DNA of 27,246 nt, from NCBI GenBank assembly GCA_964594235.1, contig CAZQMF010000023.1, positions 1-27,246 on the forward strand. The letters run 5' to 3'. Position numbers and translations under genes: made by a program. The stretch is from CAYLHS01 sp964594235. GTDB lineage: Bacteria > Actinomycetota > Acidimicrobiia > Spongiisociales > UBA4744. The notes under the pieces were generated by a model, which saw only the letters and a list, made by a program, of their open reading frames with translations, was not told where the DNA came from and did no database searches. This document shows, one piece after another, positions 7,582 to 14,736 of this stretch; positions within the stretch are counted from its first letter, which is position 1; every line of letters begins with the position of its first letter.

Positions 7582-8537
7582 TCGGGAACCGACGGCGGGG
7601 TTGGCACCGTGTCCAGACACTCCTCGACGACGTCGTCGCCTCGCACGTCCTGCACCCACAATTCGGGGCGAAGGATGATCCGGTGGCCAAGTGCAGGTAT
7701 GGCAACGTTCTTGACGTCATCAGGGGTCACGAAGTCACGACCGGACAGGGCCGCCCTGGCCCGGGCCAGCTTCATGAGTGCAAGAGACCCGCGAGGACTG
7801 GCTCCCACCTGCACCCGGTTTCGTGTTCTCGTCGCCCCGACCAACTCCACCATGTACCGGCCCACCGACGAGGACACATGGACCTGCTCGACGGATGCCT
7901 GCATCGCTCTGAGGGTCGGGCCGTCCACGACACGTTCCAGCCGGATGTCGTCGGACCGGCGTGCCATCCGGTCCTCGATCACACGCAGCTCGTCGTCCGC
8001 CGTCGGATATCCGACGGAGAGGCGCATGAGGAACCGGTCGAGTTGTGCCTCCGGCAGCGGATAGGTGCCCTCGTACTCGATCGGGTTCTGCGTCGCGATG
8101 ACGATGAAGGGACGATCGAGCGGGTGCGTCACGCCGTCGACCGTCACTTGCCGCTCTTGCATGGCTTCCAGCAGCGCCGCCTGTGTCTTGGCCGGGGCGC
8201 GATTGACCTCGTCGGCGAGCAGGAGGTTGGTGAACACCGGCCCGCGCCTGAACTCGAGATCACCCGATCGTCCGAGCACCATCGAGCCGGTCACGTCCAT
8301 GGGCATGAGATCCGGTGTGAACTGGACTCTGTTGAATCCAAGGTCGGTGACCTGCGCGAGTGACCGGGCCATCAGCGTCTTCGCGAGGCCGGGGAAGTCC
8401 TCGATCAGAACGTGTCCGTCCGACAGCACGGCCAGCAGCAGGAGTTCGAGGGCCGATCGTTTCCCGATCACGGCACGTTCGATTTCGTCGAGGATCCGAT
8501 TGCCGAGAACGGCAACCTGGTCGAGTCCGTTCGTCAT
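7578..8537 (-). CDS. MoxR-family AAA+ ATPase
   Basis: A 319-aa AAA+ ATPase of the MoxR family, thought to be cytoplasmic and chaperone-like. The motifs are Walker A EDFPGLAKT (46-54), Walker B LLLADE (105-110), sensor-1 region ATQNP with N151, and Arg finger R168 in LDRFLMR. The PLPEAQLDRF stretch is characteristic of MoxR. Length is normal for the family. The start is ATG at 8537, 10 bases after the preceding gene's TAG stop. The stop overlaps the GTG of the DUF58 gene, as expected for a functional pair. Confidence 0.93.
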   Translation of the reverse strand: MTNGLDQVAVLGNRILDEIERAVIGKRSALELLLLAVLSDGHVLIEDFPGLAKTLMARSLAQVTDLGFNRVQFTPDLMPMDVTGSMVLGRSGDLEFRRGPVFTNLLLADEVNRAPAKTQAALLEAMQERQVTVDGVTHPLDRPFIVIATQNPIEYEGTYPLPEAQLDRFLMRLSVGYPTADDELRVIEDRMARRSDDIRLERVVDGPTLRAMQASVEQVHVSSSVGRYMVELVGATRTRNRVQVGASPRGSLALMKLARARAALSGRDFVTPDDVKNVAIPALGHRIILRPELWVQDVRGDDVVEECLDTVPTPPSVPE

Positions 8538-8547
8538 CTCGAGCAGC

Positions 8548-9036
8548 CTACCGATCGACGAGGTCCTCGATGGACCGCACGACCACTTCGATGTCTTCGG
8601 GGTCTACGCCGGGGGCCGTCCGGTCCTCGGATATCGCTCGGTCCGGACGGATCCACTCCCATCCCGCTTCGCCGAGCAGACGCTTGGCACGTTCAGGTTC
8701 ACTGTCGAATGAGACGCCGTGCCGCCCGAGGAGAAGTTCTCGCGCCTGGTCACGCAGCATTGGATACAGTCGCCGATCCGCATCAACCGCCGTCGATGTG
8801 GCGAATCGAACGATTCGCTCGATCCGATGGAGCTGCGGAGGAATGAGGCGACGCGAGGCGGTTCGCGCCGCCCGCCGTTTGGTCTGTACGGGTGTACCCA
8901 ATGCAATCAGCGCGACAAGCCCAACGGTTCCGACGACAGCCTCGTAGGCCGCCAGCTCCGCAAACCCGGAAAGCCACGCGAATATCCCCGACAGCGCGAG
9001 AGCGACTGCCACCGTGACGACGGCGACCCGTTTCAT
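8548..9036 (-). CDS. Small two-helix membrane protein in MoxR operon
   Basis: A 162-aa protein with two N-terminal membrane helices (about 4-22 and 31-49) and then a charged, mostly helical cytoplasmic-looking region with no motif I recognise. The ATG at 9036 overlaps the TGA stop of the DUF4129 gene (ATGA). A gene of this kind between DUF4129 and moxR fits the usual operon plan, in which extra membrane proteins accompany the ATPase. Function unknown. Confidence 0.75.
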   Translation of the reverse strand: MKRVAVVTVAVALALSGIFAWLSGFAELAAYEAVVGTVGLVALIALGTPVQTKRRAARTASRRLIPPQLHRIERIVRFATSTAVDADRRLYPMLRDQARELLLGRHGVSFDSEPERAKRLLGEAGWEWIRPDRAISEDRTAPGVDPEDIEVVVRSIEDLVDR

Positions 9037-9887
9037 GCCGGTACTCCAAGCTCGTCTCGCACGTTTCTCAAGGCGGCCTTCGCTTCGGCCGCCATCGTCT
9101 CATCTATCTCATGCGGGCTGAACCTCGCCTCGGCGAACAGATCCGTCAGCCGTGTAACGCTTCGCGAGCTGACTTGGAGATGCTCCAGTGCCCGCCGAAG
9201 GTACTCGTGCGGAGCCTCGGACCTCCGACGTGCCAGCCCATCTCGCGCCAAGGCCTCCTCCATTCGGGCATACGCTCCGATCACGATCTGTCGCGGATCT
9301 GCCGATCGCTCGAGTTCACCGAGGAGGTCGTCGATGACAGTTACCACGGCCGGCGTCTCTTGGGCCAGCACCTGCACCCCCTCTGCGGCTCTTCGAATGG
9401 CGGCGAGCCCGACGGTGGCGAGCAGCACACCACCAACCACCAACAGCAGCACGTCAGGAGATCCGGCCGGCAACGTCGACCTGGGCGGGAGCGACGTCCG
9501 TGTGGGGACGCCGGCATCCGGAAGAGTGACGATGGACCCTTCGGACGCGGGCTCCTGTTTCTGGGACATCTTCCCGAGTTGAAGGAAGATGAGGAACATC
9601 GCGGTCAGGACGATCACTGCGGTGAGCCACGATGTTCGTTTCACCGTCGGGCGCCTCCTCTTCGGGCCTTTGCCCGGCAGTATCAGCCATATCGCCGCTA
9701 TGACCACCAGCACCGACATCACGTCGAGAATGATGCGCTGGATCGTCTGTCGGTCGAATGGCAGTTCGGCGTCGCCCGAACCGCTGGGAACGTAGCGCGC
9801 CCCGATCGCGGCAACGGCCAGCAGCGTGAACAGTGCGACGGCGATCCCTGCCACCGCCCACCGAGGGATGCTGGTCCGCTCGCTCAT
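9033..9887 (-). CDS. DUF4129 domain membrane protein
   Basis: A 284-aa protein with helices at about 11-31, 54-70, 86-103 and 145-163. A C-terminal DUF4129-like region follows at about 195-275 (IVIGAYARMEEAL, EAPHEYLRRAL, LTDLFAEARFS). In related transglutaminase-like proteins this domain sits at the C-terminus, and it is often encoded with MoxR and DUF58. The start is ATG at 9887. No Shine-Dalgarno sequence precedes it, but a TACCCT box lies six bases upstream, so the message may be leaderless. Earlier in-frame starts lie in the divergent promoter region and would produce a basic, unconvincing N-terminus. Confidence 0.8.
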   Translation of the reverse strand: MSERTSIPRWAVAGIAVALFTLLAVAAIGARYVPSGSGDAELPFDRQTIQRIILDVMSVLVVIAAIWLILPGKGPKRRRPTVKRTSWLTAVIVLTAMFLIFLQLGKMSQKQEPASEGSIVTLPDAGVPTRTSLPPRSTLPAGSPDVLLLVVGGVLLATVGLAAIRRAAEGVQVLAQETPAVVTVIDDLLGELERSADPRQIVIGAYARMEEALARDGLARRRSEAPHEYLRRALEHLQVSSRSVTRLTDLFAEARFSPHEIDETMAAEAKAALRNVRDELGVPA

Positions 9888-9893
9888 TGCTAC

Positions 9894-9922
9894 AGGGTAC
9901 CGACGAGGTGCACCTGTGCCAG
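9894..9922 (-). promoter_or_regulatory. Predicted leaderless promoter of the MoxR operon
   Basis: On the minus strand, CTGGCA (9922-9917) and TACCCT (9899-9894) are 17 bases apart. The -10 box ends 6 bases before the ATG at 9887, so transcription would begin at or next to the start codon. Its -35 box overlaps that of the divergent ABC promoter. Confidence 0.4.
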
Positions 9923-9945
9923 GCAGAAAGGCCCGGTGGTAGCGT
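9916..9945 (+). promoter_or_regulatory. Predicted promoter of the ABC transporter operon
   Basis: GTGCCA (9916-9921) and TAGCGT (9940-9945) with an 18-base spacer. A strong GGAGGAGG-type ribosome site (about 9968-9976) follows, 8 bases before the ATG at 9985. A perfect 10-bp palindrome (AGGTGCACCT, 9906-9915) lies next to the -35 box, inside the spacer of the divergent promoter. Confidence 0.4.
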
Positions 9946-9984
9946 TCAATAAGGACGGAGAGACGCCGGAGGAGGAGATCGTTC

Positions 9985-10848
9985 ATGAGTTCTGCGGCGA
10001 TCGAGGTGGACGGCATCAGCTACGCGTACGATGGCCGTCGTGCCGTCGACGAGGTCGGATTCACGGTCGACAGAGGGGAGACACTCGGATTCCTCGGGCC
10101 GAACGGAGCCGGCAAGTCCACCACCATCAAGATGCTCACCGGCAGGTTGCGGCCTCAAACCGGGACCATCACGATCCTCGACATGCCCATGCCGTCCCAG
10201 GCATCGAAGATCCAGGGGCGCATGGGGGTCGCATTCGAAGAGAAGAACCTCTACGCGAACATGACGGCGAGAGAGAACCTCGTGTTCTTCGGACGCCTCT
10301 TCGGTGTCTCCGATCTCGACCCCGACGGTCTGCTCGATCGGGTGGATCTCGTCGACAGGGGTGATGATCGAGTCGCCGAGTTCTCCAAGGGGATGAAGCA
10401 GCGGCTGATGATTGCCAGGGTGCTCATCAACACCCCCGATGTCCTTCTGCTCGACGAGCCAACAGATGGCCTCGATCCCGTGTCGTCTCAAGCGATCAGG
10501 CACGTGATCCAGGAAGAGGCCGAGAGAGGGGCGGCCATCCTGCTCACGACCCACGATATGGCCGAGGCAGACAAGCTCTCGGATCGGGTCGCCTTCATCG
10601 ATGAGGGACGGGTCCTGGTGACCGACACGCCCGAGAACCTCAAGCTGACCTACGGGAACAGGACGGTGCGGATCAGGTCGCGTGATGACGGCCAGATCGT
10701 GGAGACCGTCATTCCCCTCGACGAGCAGGGAGCAGACGAGCGCATCAGGCAGGCGGTCGCCGCTCACGAGTTGCTGACCATCCACACCCAAGAGGCGACC
10801 CTGGAGGAAATCTTCATCCACTTCGCGGGGAGAGGGCTCGACGCATGA
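9985..10848 (+). CDS. ABC transporter ATP-binding protein
   Basis: A 287-aa ATPase subunit of an ABC-2 type exporter, of the drug/Na+/polysaccharide export type. The motifs are Walker A GPNGAGKST (38-46), signature FSKGMKQR (133-140; the canonical LSGGQ is relaxed, as is common in this subgroup), Walker B VLLLDEPT (153-160), D-loop GLDP and switch His H190. The C-terminal ~70 residues form the usual accessory domain ending in LEEIFIHFAGR. A strong Shine-Dalgarno site supports ATG 9985. The stop overlaps the ATG of the first permease (ATGA at 10845). Substrate unknown. Confidence 0.95.
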   Translation: MSSAAIEVDGISYAYDGRRAVDEVGFTVDRGETLGFLGPNGAGKSTTIKMLTGRLRPQTGTITILDMPMPSQASKIQGRMGVAFEEKNLYANMTARENLVFFGRLFGVSDLDPDGLLDRVDLVDRGDDRVAEFSKGMKQRLMIARVLINTPDVLLLDEPTDGLDPVSSQAIRHVIQEEAERGAAILLTTHDMAEADKLSDRVAFIDEGRVLVTDTPENLKLTYGNRTVRIRSRDDGQIVETVIPLDEQGADERIRQAVAAHELLTIHTQEATLEEIFIHFAGRGLDA

Positions 10849-11921
10849 TCAGCCTGCGCATCGTGTGGGCGATCGTTCGCAAGGACATCGCCCAGATGGG
10901 ACGAGATCGGTTCTTCGCGTACATCACGGTGCTCGGTCTTGTGGCGTATGTCGCGCTGTTCTGGGCGCTGCCGAGCACCGTGAATGAGACCCTGAAGCTC
11001 GGCATTCACGGGGTGGGCTCGGACCTGCTCGCCGGGCAACTCGGAGACCAGCAGGGCCTCGACCTGGCCGTCTTCGACACCTCCGACGCGCTCGAGCAGG
11101 CGGTCACCAACGGAGATCTGGCTGCTGGAGTGGACTTCCCCGACGACTTCCTCCCCTCCGTAGCGCTGGGCGAACCAACGACCGTCAACGTATACGTCCC
11201 CGCCGACACCTCTCCCGACATCCGCACCGCGATCTCGGGCATGGTGAGAGAGCTCGCGTTTCTCGTAGCAGGAAGCACCTTGCCGATCTCACCACCCAGC
11301 GAAGAGGAGATCATCCTCGGACCCGACCGTGCCGGAGATCAGGTGCCGCTCAAGGACAAGATGCGACCTCTGCTCGCCATCTTCCTGCTGATGATGGAGA
11401 TGATGTCGCTCGCATCCTTGATCGCGCAGGAGATCAGATCGAAAACGGTCACCGCAGTGCTGGTCACTCCCGCGAGAACGTCCGATTTCCTCGCTGCGAA
11501 GACCCTCCTGGGGACCGCCCTCGCCTTTACCGAAGTGGTGCTGATGATGGTGGCGATCAAATCGTTCGGCAGTGAGCCTCTCGTACTGCTCACCGCGCTG
11601 CTCCTCGCGTCGTTTCTCGTCACAGGGCTTGCTCTCCTGGCAGGTTCAACCGGCAGGGATTTCATCGAGATCCTGCTGCTCAGCGTGCTGCTGATCGTTC
11701 CGATGATGATCCCCGCCGGGGCTGCCCTCTTCCCCGGCACAGCAGCTACATGGATCAAGGTCCTGCCCTCCTACGGAATGACCGAGGCCATCGTGCGGGC
11801 GAGTGCCTACGGGGCGGGATGGGCCGAGACGGCACCGTACCTCCTGGCGACGCTCGCCTGGTGTGCAGCGGTGTTCGCCGTTGGCGTACTCATGCTCAAA
11901 CGGAAGGTGGAAACCCTATGA
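10845..11921 (+). CDS. ABC-2 type permease, first subunit
   Basis: A 358-aa membrane subunit. One N-terminal helix (about 25-45) is followed by a large external domain (about 46-165) and then five to six C-terminal helices, the layout of NatB/YhgE-like ABC-2 permeases. The IAQEIRSKTVTAVLVTPARTSDFLAAK stretch (shown in part: EIRSKTVTAVLVTP) is the conserved cytoplasmic coupling loop. It overlaps the ATPase gene by four bases upstream and the second permease by four bases downstream, so the three products are likely made in step. Confidence 0.9.
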   Translation: MISLRIVWAIVRKDIAQMGRDRFFAYITVLGLVAYVALFWALPSTVNETLKLGIHGVGSDLLAGQLGDQQGLDLAVFDTSDALEQAVTNGDLAAGVDFPDDFLPSVALGEPTTVNVYVPADTSPDIRTAISGMVRELAFLVAGSTLPISPPSEEEIILGPDRAGDQVPLKDKMRPLLAIFLLMMEMMSLASLIAQEIRSKTVTAVLVTPARTSDFLAAKTLLGTALAFTEVVLMMVAIKSFGSEPLVLLTALLLASFLVTGLALLAGSTGRDFIEILLLSVLLIVPMMIPAGAALFPGTAATWIKVLPSYGMTEAIVRASAYGAGWAETAPYLLATLAWCAAVFAVGVLMLKRKVETL

Positions 11922-12976
11922 GGACCTTCGCCCTCTTCAGACGAGAGATCCAGGTCGGCCCGAGGTCACCGATGCTTCTGTGGGCGCTCTTGGTCCCGGT
12001 CCTACTCACCGTGCTCGTTCGCGGCGTCTTCGGTTCGCTGTTCCAGCCACAGCCTCGACTCGCAGTCGTAGATGAGGGCAACTCCGTGCTCGTTGCGCAG
12101 CTCGAACAGCTCGACGGCATCGACGTCACGGTGCTGACGTCGACAGACGAGTTGATGCGCAAGGTCGAGGCGAATGACTTCGATGCGGGCCTGGTCCTCC
12201 AGCCCGGCTTCGATGCTGCAGTGCAGTCGGGCGCGCAGCCCACGTTGCAGCTGTTCATCTCGGGAGAGAGCCTGGCCTCCAACAGGATCATCGTGGAGAT
12301 TGCCACGCTCGACCTCGTCAGGGGTATCGCGGGCGACCAACCACCCGTTGACGTGCTGGTGGTTCCACTCGGCGATGAAGGCTATGACCTGGTGACGAGG
12401 CTCCTGCCCATGTTGATGATCTACGCAGTGGTCATCGGCGGGGCATTCATACCTGCCATGAGTCTGGTCCAGGAGCGTGAGAACCAGACGATCGACGCTG
12501 TGCTGGCCACGCCGGCCACTATGGATGAGATGCTCACGGCGAAGGGGCTGTTCGGATTCGTGCTTGCCATCCTCACGGGGGTGTTCACGTTGTTCCTCAA
12601 CTCGGCATGGGGCCTGCACCCGTGGGCGATGCTGGTCTCTCTGGCGGTTGCGGGCGTGATGATGGCCGAGATCGGCCTGATCCTCGGTTCGGTCGCCAAG
12701 GACTCCACCATGCTCTTCACGCTCCTCAAGTCGGCGGGCTTGCTGATCGTCTTCCCTGTGATCTTCCCGATCTTCCCCGGGTTGCCGCAGTGGATCGCCT
12801 GGCTTGGCCCCACCTACTACTTTCTCGACCCGATCTTCAAGATCGCTATCGAGGGCGCGGGACTGGCAAACGTGTGGCTACCGCTCGCGATTGGTGCGGT
12901 CATCTGTGTCGCACTCGTTCCTATCGTGCACGTTCTGGGAAGGCGTCTCGCCGCTAGGCTCGCGGTGACCAACTGA
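11918..12976 (+). CDS. ABC-2 type permease, second subunit
   Basis: A 352-aa permease with the same architecture as its upstream neighbour: one N-terminal helix (about 18-37), an external domain, then about five helices from residue 160 onward. The coupling-loop equivalent is RENQTIDAVLATPATMDEML. The two permeases probably form a heterodimer with two copies of the ATPase. The start is ATG at 11918, overlapping the preceding TGA (ATGA); a longer frame inside the first permease is rejected. The 6-base gap to the VanW gene suggests a continuing operon. Confidence 0.9.
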   Translation: MRTFALFRREIQVGPRSPMLLWALLVPVLLTVLVRGVFGSLFQPQPRLAVVDEGNSVLVAQLEQLDGIDVTVLTSTDELMRKVEANDFDAGLVLQPGFDAAVQSGAQPTLQLFISGESLASNRIIVEIATLDLVRGIAGDQPPVDVLVVPLGDEGYDLVTRLLPMLMIYAVVIGGAFIPAMSLVQERENQTIDAVLATPATMDEMLTAKGLFGFVLAILTGVFTLFLNSAWGLHPWAMLVSLAVAGVMMAEIGLILGSVAKDSTMLFTLLKSAGLLIVFPVIFPIFPGLPQWIAWLGPTYYFLDPIFKIAIEGAGLANVWLPLAIGAVICVALVPIVHVLGRRLAARLAVTN

Positions 12977-12982
12977 GACTCG

Positions 12983-13759
12983 ATGCGGAAACTGATCAGG
13001 GCAGTTCTCCCCTTTGGCGTTCGGCTTGCGCTCCTCAGGCTGCGCCGGATGCCGATGTGGGCTCTCGAAACTCGGTCGATCGCGCGTTCACGGGCTGACG
13101 ATCGATCGCCGTTCTCCTACCTTCTCGCTCAGCACTCCTCGCCGGTAGACAGGGAGTACAGCCCAGCCGCCGTGGGCAAGATGCAGAACCTTCGGCTCGC
13201 CGTGGCCGCGCTCGACGGGCTCATCGTCCAGCCATATCAGGTGTTCTCGCACCACCACTCCATCGGGCACCCGACCCGGCGGCGAGGATTCGTCGACGGG
13301 CTCGAGCTGCGAAACGGGGAACCGACCATGCAGATCGGTGGGGGGCTCTGCCAAGTCTCGAACAGCTTCCACTGGGTTGCGTTGAACGCGGGCATGAGGA
13401 TCGTAGAGCGTCACCGCCACGGACTCGATCTGTTCCCGGACCAGAACCGCACGGTACCGTTCGGCGCGGGGGCAACGGTGGTCTACAACTACGCCGATCT
13501 CCGGTTCGAGAATCCGCTTCCGATCCCGGTGATGCTTTCGGCGCGACTCGATGAGCATTCATTCGTGGCTGGCTTGTGGACGACGCGCGATCCGAAGATC
13601 AGAGTTCGCGTCTGCGAGAAGAACCAACGCTTCTTCGAGTCGGATGGAACCCGCTTCCGCGAGAACCAACTTTGGAGAACGATCAGCACCGTGGATGGTG
13701 ACGTGCTGACCGATCAGGAGGTCGTCCACACGATGGCGGAAGTGAGGTACGAACAGTGA
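12983..13759 (+). CDS. VanW-family protein
   Basis: A 258-aa protein resembling the short VanW proteins first seen in vancomycin-resistance clusters, whose biochemical role is still unknown. The conserved block runs from about residue 65 to 200: KMQNLRLAVAALDGL, QPYQVFSHHHSIG, RRRGFVDGLELRNG, the hallmark GGGLCQVSN (119-127) and PIPVMLSARLD. No signal peptide or membrane helix is evident. The start is ATG at 12983 with a weak ribosome site. The end overlaps the next gene (GTGA). No vanA/vanH/vanX-type genes are nearby, so this does not indicate glycopeptide resistance. A cell-envelope role is inferred from the ABC exporter context. Confidence 0.85.
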   Translation: MRKLIRAVLPFGVRLALLRLRRMPMWALETRSIARSRADDRSPFSYLLAQHSSPVDREYSPAAVGKMQNLRLAVAALDGLIVQPYQVFSHHHSIGHPTRRRGFVDGLELRNGEPTMQIGGGLCQVSNSFHWVALNAGMRIVERHRHGLDLFPDQNRTVPFGAGATVVYNYADLRFENPLPIPVMLSARLDEHSFVAGLWTTRDPKIRVRVCEKNQRFFESDGTRFRENQLWRTISTVDGDVLTDQEVVHTMAEVRYEQ

Positions 13760-14682
13760 TCAGAGGTATCGCGAAGGCCGCAATGCTCGGAGTCTTCGGC
13801 CGGACGGCCCCTCGATTCTACCGCACATTCACGAGGGAGTGGCTCGGAACACAAGCGACGCACGTCGACAAACTGGCAAGGGTGTGGCCTGGGTATGTGC
13901 GTGTCTGGCAGGACATCGGCATTTCGCTCGACGGATCTCGGATCTGGGTTCTGGAGGGAGGGTGGACGCTGTTCCCGTTCCTCGCGAACTACCTGACGAC
14001 CGGTTCCGGCGGCGTGGTCACCAACCGCGACGGCCGCATCCTCGATCGCTACCTCGCTCGGTCGGTCGGTGGGGCGCTCGGCTGCGACCTCCCGAGCAGC
14101 GTCGAGCGGCGAAGGAGGGTGGATTCGCTCCATTGGGAGCCGACGATTCCCGCGGCGGTCGCGGCGGTCGACGGCACCCTCCTCGAGAACATCGACCCAG
14201 GCAACATACCGCTCGCACCCGACTCGATCGACCTCTGCCACTCCGGCGGAACCCTCGAGCACTACCGACCGGAGATGGTCGCGGCGTTCCTTCGAGAGGC
14301 GTTCCGCATCCTTCGCCCGGGTGCCGTCATGTCCCACGTCGTCGATCATCGGGACCATCTTCACCACGCTGACACCTCATGGCCGTTTCTCGCCCATCTC
14401 TCACTTCCCGACCCGATCTACAACGTGGCATTCGGCCACCCGCTCCTCCATCACAACCGGCTCCTGCCCGGCGAAATCGAAGATCTGTTCCGCTCCGCCG
14501 GATTCGAGCCGATCACCGTTCGGAAGATGGTGCTTCCCGACCGACGCTACGTGGAAGACGCCATGGAGGGCGCTCCCGGGATCGAACGCTCACGACTGGC
14601 ACGGCGTTTTCGTTCTGCGACCGATGCCGACCTTCGCACTGCCGCCGCGCACTACCTTTACCGCAAGCCTCGTGGAATATGA
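13756..14682 (+). CDS. Methyltransferase-like protein
   Basis: A 308-aa protein with a class I SAM-methyltransferase pattern. IWVLEGGWT at about 63-71 sits where motif I (usually D/E-x-G-x-G) is expected but is degenerate. The block from P155 (PDSIDLCHSGGTLEHY, then FLREAFRILRPGAVM) matches the acidic motif and the LRPGG motif of the Methyltransf_11 type. A His/Asp-rich stretch (HVVDHRDHLHHAD, about 194-206) follows. Because motif I is weak, activity is uncertain. The start is GTG at 13756, overlapping the VanW stop. Its TGA stop lies inside the predicted dnaK promoter. Confidence 0.75.
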   Translation: MIRGIAKAAMLGVFGRTAPRFYRTFTREWLGTQATHVDKLARVWPGYVRVWQDIGISLDGSRIWVLEGGWTLFPFLANYLTTGSGGVVTNRDGRILDRYLARSVGGALGCDLPSSVERRRRVDSLHWEPTIPAAVAAVDGTLLENIDPGNIPLAPDSIDLCHSGGTLEHYRPEMVAAFLREAFRILRPGAVMSHVVDHRDHLHHADTSWPFLAHLSLPDPIYNVAFGHPLLHHNRLLPGEIEDLFRSAGFEPITVRKMVLPDRRYVEDAMEGAPGIERSRLARRFRSATDADLRTAAAHYLYRKPRGI

Positions 14683-14698
14683 CAATAGGGCACTCAGG
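14678..14698. promoter_or_regulatory. HAIR-like HspR operator upstream of dnaK
   Basis: Compared with the known HspR site (CTTGAGT, 7 bases, ACTCAAG), this stretch keeps TGA in the left arm and six of seven bases in the right arm (ACTCAGG), with exact spacing. It covers the predicted -35 box. The clpB upstream region has a site of the same geometry. Confidence 0.45.
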
Positions 14699-14707
14699 TT
14701 ATACAAT
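14679..14707 (+). promoter_or_regulatory. dnaK operon promoter
   Basis: ATGACA (14679-14684), a 17-base spacer, and TACAAT (14702-14707): each hexamer differs at one position from the vegetative sigma consensus, and the spacing is ideal. An AGGAG ribosome site (14726-14730) lies 6 bases before the ATG at 14737. Confidence 0.7.
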
Positions 14708-14736
14708 GGCGAGACACTCATTCCTAGGAGTAACCC

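Noticed and set aside
12983..13759. VanW as evidence for a vancomycin-resistance cluster
   Set aside because: No D-Ala-D-Lac ligase, dehydrogenase, dipeptidase or VanRS-type regulator is nearby, and VanW-domain proteins are widespread in bacteria without resistance.
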